36,307 nucleotides of DNA, from the NCBI RefSeq assembly GCF_018861705.1, contig NZ_JAHLEC010000031.1, positions 1 to 36,307 on the forward strand, in the 5' to 3' direction. The notes under the pieces are model-generated. The model saw only the letters and a program-made list of their open reading frames with translations, ran no database searches and had not been told where the DNA came from. The DNA comes from Clostridium psychrophilum (GTDB lineage: Bacteria; Bacillota; Clostridia; Clostridiales; Clostridiaceae). The position numbers and the translations under genes were made by a program. Below, piece after piece: positions 35,140-36,307 of the stretch (position 1 is its first letter; the number at the start of each line of letters is the position of its first letter).

Positions 35140-36174
35140 ATGAAAGCTTACAAATTTACTATATTTATTTTACTCTTCTTTTGTTTTACAATGCTCATTG
35201 CATGCAATAAAAACCAAAGCGCTTATCCTAATTTACAAGGTGAAAAACTTTTGGTTTATGTAGCCTTTCATGAAGATGAGGCTAAACCTTTATTAGAAGG
35301 ATTTAAAGAAAAAACCGGTTGTGAGTATTCCCTTTTGAGATTTCCTACTGGGGAAGCTTTAGCCAGGGCAATGGATGAAAAAACAGCCCCTAGAGCAGAT
35401 GTTTTTTTAGGAGGCACAGTAGATGCCCATGAGTACATGAAAAAGGAAGGTATAATTGAAAAATATATTTCGAAAAATGCCAGTTATATTTCTGAAAAAT
35501 ATAAAGATAAAGATGGGTATTGGACAGGACTTTATATAGAAGCATTATCTATTGGTATCAATAAAGAACGATGGGATGCGGAATTTAAATCAAAGGGAAT
35601 AAAAAAACCGGAAAGTTTTGAAGATTTGTTAAACCCTGCTTTTAAAGGTGAAATTATAATACCTGACCCAAAAACATCAGGCACTGGCTACACATTTGTT
35701 TCTTACCTTGTGCAATCTATGGGAAAGGAAAAAGCCTTAGAATATTTAGGAAAACTCAATCATAATGTAGCACAAGTTACTGCAAATGGTATTACCCCAG
35801 CAGAAAAAGTAGGTATTGGTGAATATTTAATTGCTATTAATTTTATAAATCAACAGCTTATCGTTAAAAAGTCTGGATTTAATATACAATCTAAAATTCC
35901 TAAAGATGTGGGATGGACTCTTTGCGCAGTTTCTAAAATAAAAAATGGTCCAAACTCTAAGGCTGCAAATGCTTTTATAGATTATTGCTTAACGGCGCAA
36001 GCTGGAAATGATTTAAAAAATTTCTCAATGGCTATGTCTACAAGGAAAGATGTGTCTTTGCCAGAGGGAGGACAAAATTTAAATAATCTTCTAGATAGTG
36101 ATAAATACGATTTTAAAAAAGCTGGTATTGATAAAGAAGAAATGTTAGATGCTCTTAAAAAAATCAAACCGTAA
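35140..36174 (+). CDS. Extracellular solute-binding lipoprotein, Fe3+-type ABC transporter family (SBP family 1/6)
   Basis: A 344-aa lipoprotein: signal helix followed by the lipobox MLIAC, with the lipidated Cys at about residue 23. The mature protein follows the FbpA/AfuA plan: KLLVYVAFHEDEAKPLLEGF, FKEKTGCEYSLLRFPTGEAL, APRADVFLGGTVDAHEYM, YWTGLYIEALSIGINKERW and DPKTSGTGYTFVSYLVQSMG. Family members bind Fe3+, thiamine or phosphonates; the ligand here is unknown. GGAGGTG sits before the ATG at 35140. No permease or ATPase gene follows: the next gene has its own promoter. Acting as a ligand-sensing partner of the upstream kinase is therefore a real alternative to transport. Confidence 0.85.
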   Translation: MKAYKFTIFILLFFCFTMLIACNKNQSAYPNLQGEKLLVYVAFHEDEAKPLLEGFKEKTGCEYSLLRFPTGEALARAMDEKTAPRADVFLGGTVDAHEYMKKEGIIEKYISKNASYISEKYKDKDGYWTGLYIEALSIGINKERWDAEFKSKGIKKPESFEDLLNPAFKGEIIIPDPKTSGTGYTFVSYLVQSMGKEKALEYLGKLNHNVAQVTANGITPAEKVGIGEYLIAINFINQQLIVKKSGFNIQSKIPKDVGWTLCAVSKIKNGPNSKAANAFIDYCLTAQAGNDLKNFSMAMSTRKDVSLPEGGQNLNNLLDSDKYDFKKAGIDKEEMLDALKKIKP

Positions 36175-36218
36175 ATTTGTATATTAATATATAGATTGAT
36201 TATCCCACAAAAAGCTTG

Positions 36219-36252
36219 TAATTACTTCCAAACGTAGTAATTATGATATAAT
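36219..36252 (+). promoter_or_regulatory. Promoter with perfect inverted repeat before the last gene
   Basis: An extended -10, TGATATAAT, has its hexamer at 36247-36252. Across the -35 region lies a perfect 8-bp inverted repeat, TAATTACT (36219-36226) and AGTAATTA (36236-36243), separated by nine bases. This is a credible operator for an unknown regulator. Confidence 0.6.
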
Positions 36253-36285
36253 AATATCAAAATCAGTACGTAGAGGAGGATTACT

Positions 36286-36307
36286 ATGTTTTGCAAAAAT
36301 AACGTTC
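36286..36307 (+). CDS. Start of an unidentified gene, cut by the window edge
   Basis: ATG at 36286 with an excellent GAGGAGGA site (36273-36280) five bases upstream. Only MFCKNNV is visible, too little to name. The promoter and operator-like repeat just upstream support a real transcription unit. Confidence 0.6.

Overview
The window is AT-rich DNA from a Gram-positive, low-GC Firmicute, most likely a Clostridium sensu lato. The signs are strong AGGAGG-type ribosome binding sites, a SAM-I riboswitch, a collagen-like (GPT repeat) spore-surface-type protein, a class D sortase with its substrate, an L,D-transpeptidase, a membrane pyrophosphatase and many close matches to clostridial families. It looks like an ordinary chromosomal stretch with several cell-surface modules. 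No prophage, CRISPR array, rRNA or tRNA was seen.

Layout. 1-110 is the 3' end of a group II intron, lying just upstream of manO (DUF956, mannose PTS regulator). 784-5218 is a SAM-riboswitch-controlled homoserine/threonine operon: an apgM-like putative homoserine kinase, thrC and hom. 5337-15682 is a minus-strand surface-glycosylation region. It holds a GtrB/YkcC-type polyprenyl-phosphate glycosyltransferase, a collagen-like protein, a GT2-TPR glycosyltransferase, a 90-aa protein, a GT-C membrane glycosyltransferase, an 86-aa membrane protein, a GT39 (YkcB-like) glycosyltransferase and an OmpR-type two-component system. 16059-17201 is a glycerate kinase. 17343-19311 is an LPKTS-anchored surface protein overlapping its own class D sortase. 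19521-21403 is a ydbS-ydbT pair. Three small proteins of unknown function and an L,D-transpeptidase follow. Then come an ABC-2 exporter with a TetR-like operator, an AI-2E/PerM-type permease with a possibly damaged start, a TauE/SafE permease and a divergent membrane pyrophosphatase. The window ends with a second two-component operon (a response regulator with a frameshift, an intact kinase, an unknown membrane protein and an Fe3+-type binding lipoprotein) and the first codons of another gene.

The strongest new observation is a candidate regulon. Three minus-strand promoters carry a direct repeat of TATGTGA-like half-sites with an 11-bp period, each exactly the same distance from its -10 box. 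They lie upstream of the response regulator gene (15682), the GT39 gene (13219) and the polyprenyl-phosphate glycosyltransferase gene (6350). This predicts that the local two-component system controls itself and both halves of one sugar-transfer pathway: synthesis of a lipid-linked sugar and its transfer on the outer face of the membrane.

The second two-component operon shows signs of decay or of sequence error: a one-base frameshift in the regulator's DNA-binding domain, and a downstream gene whose strong ribosome binding site faces ATA rather than ATG.
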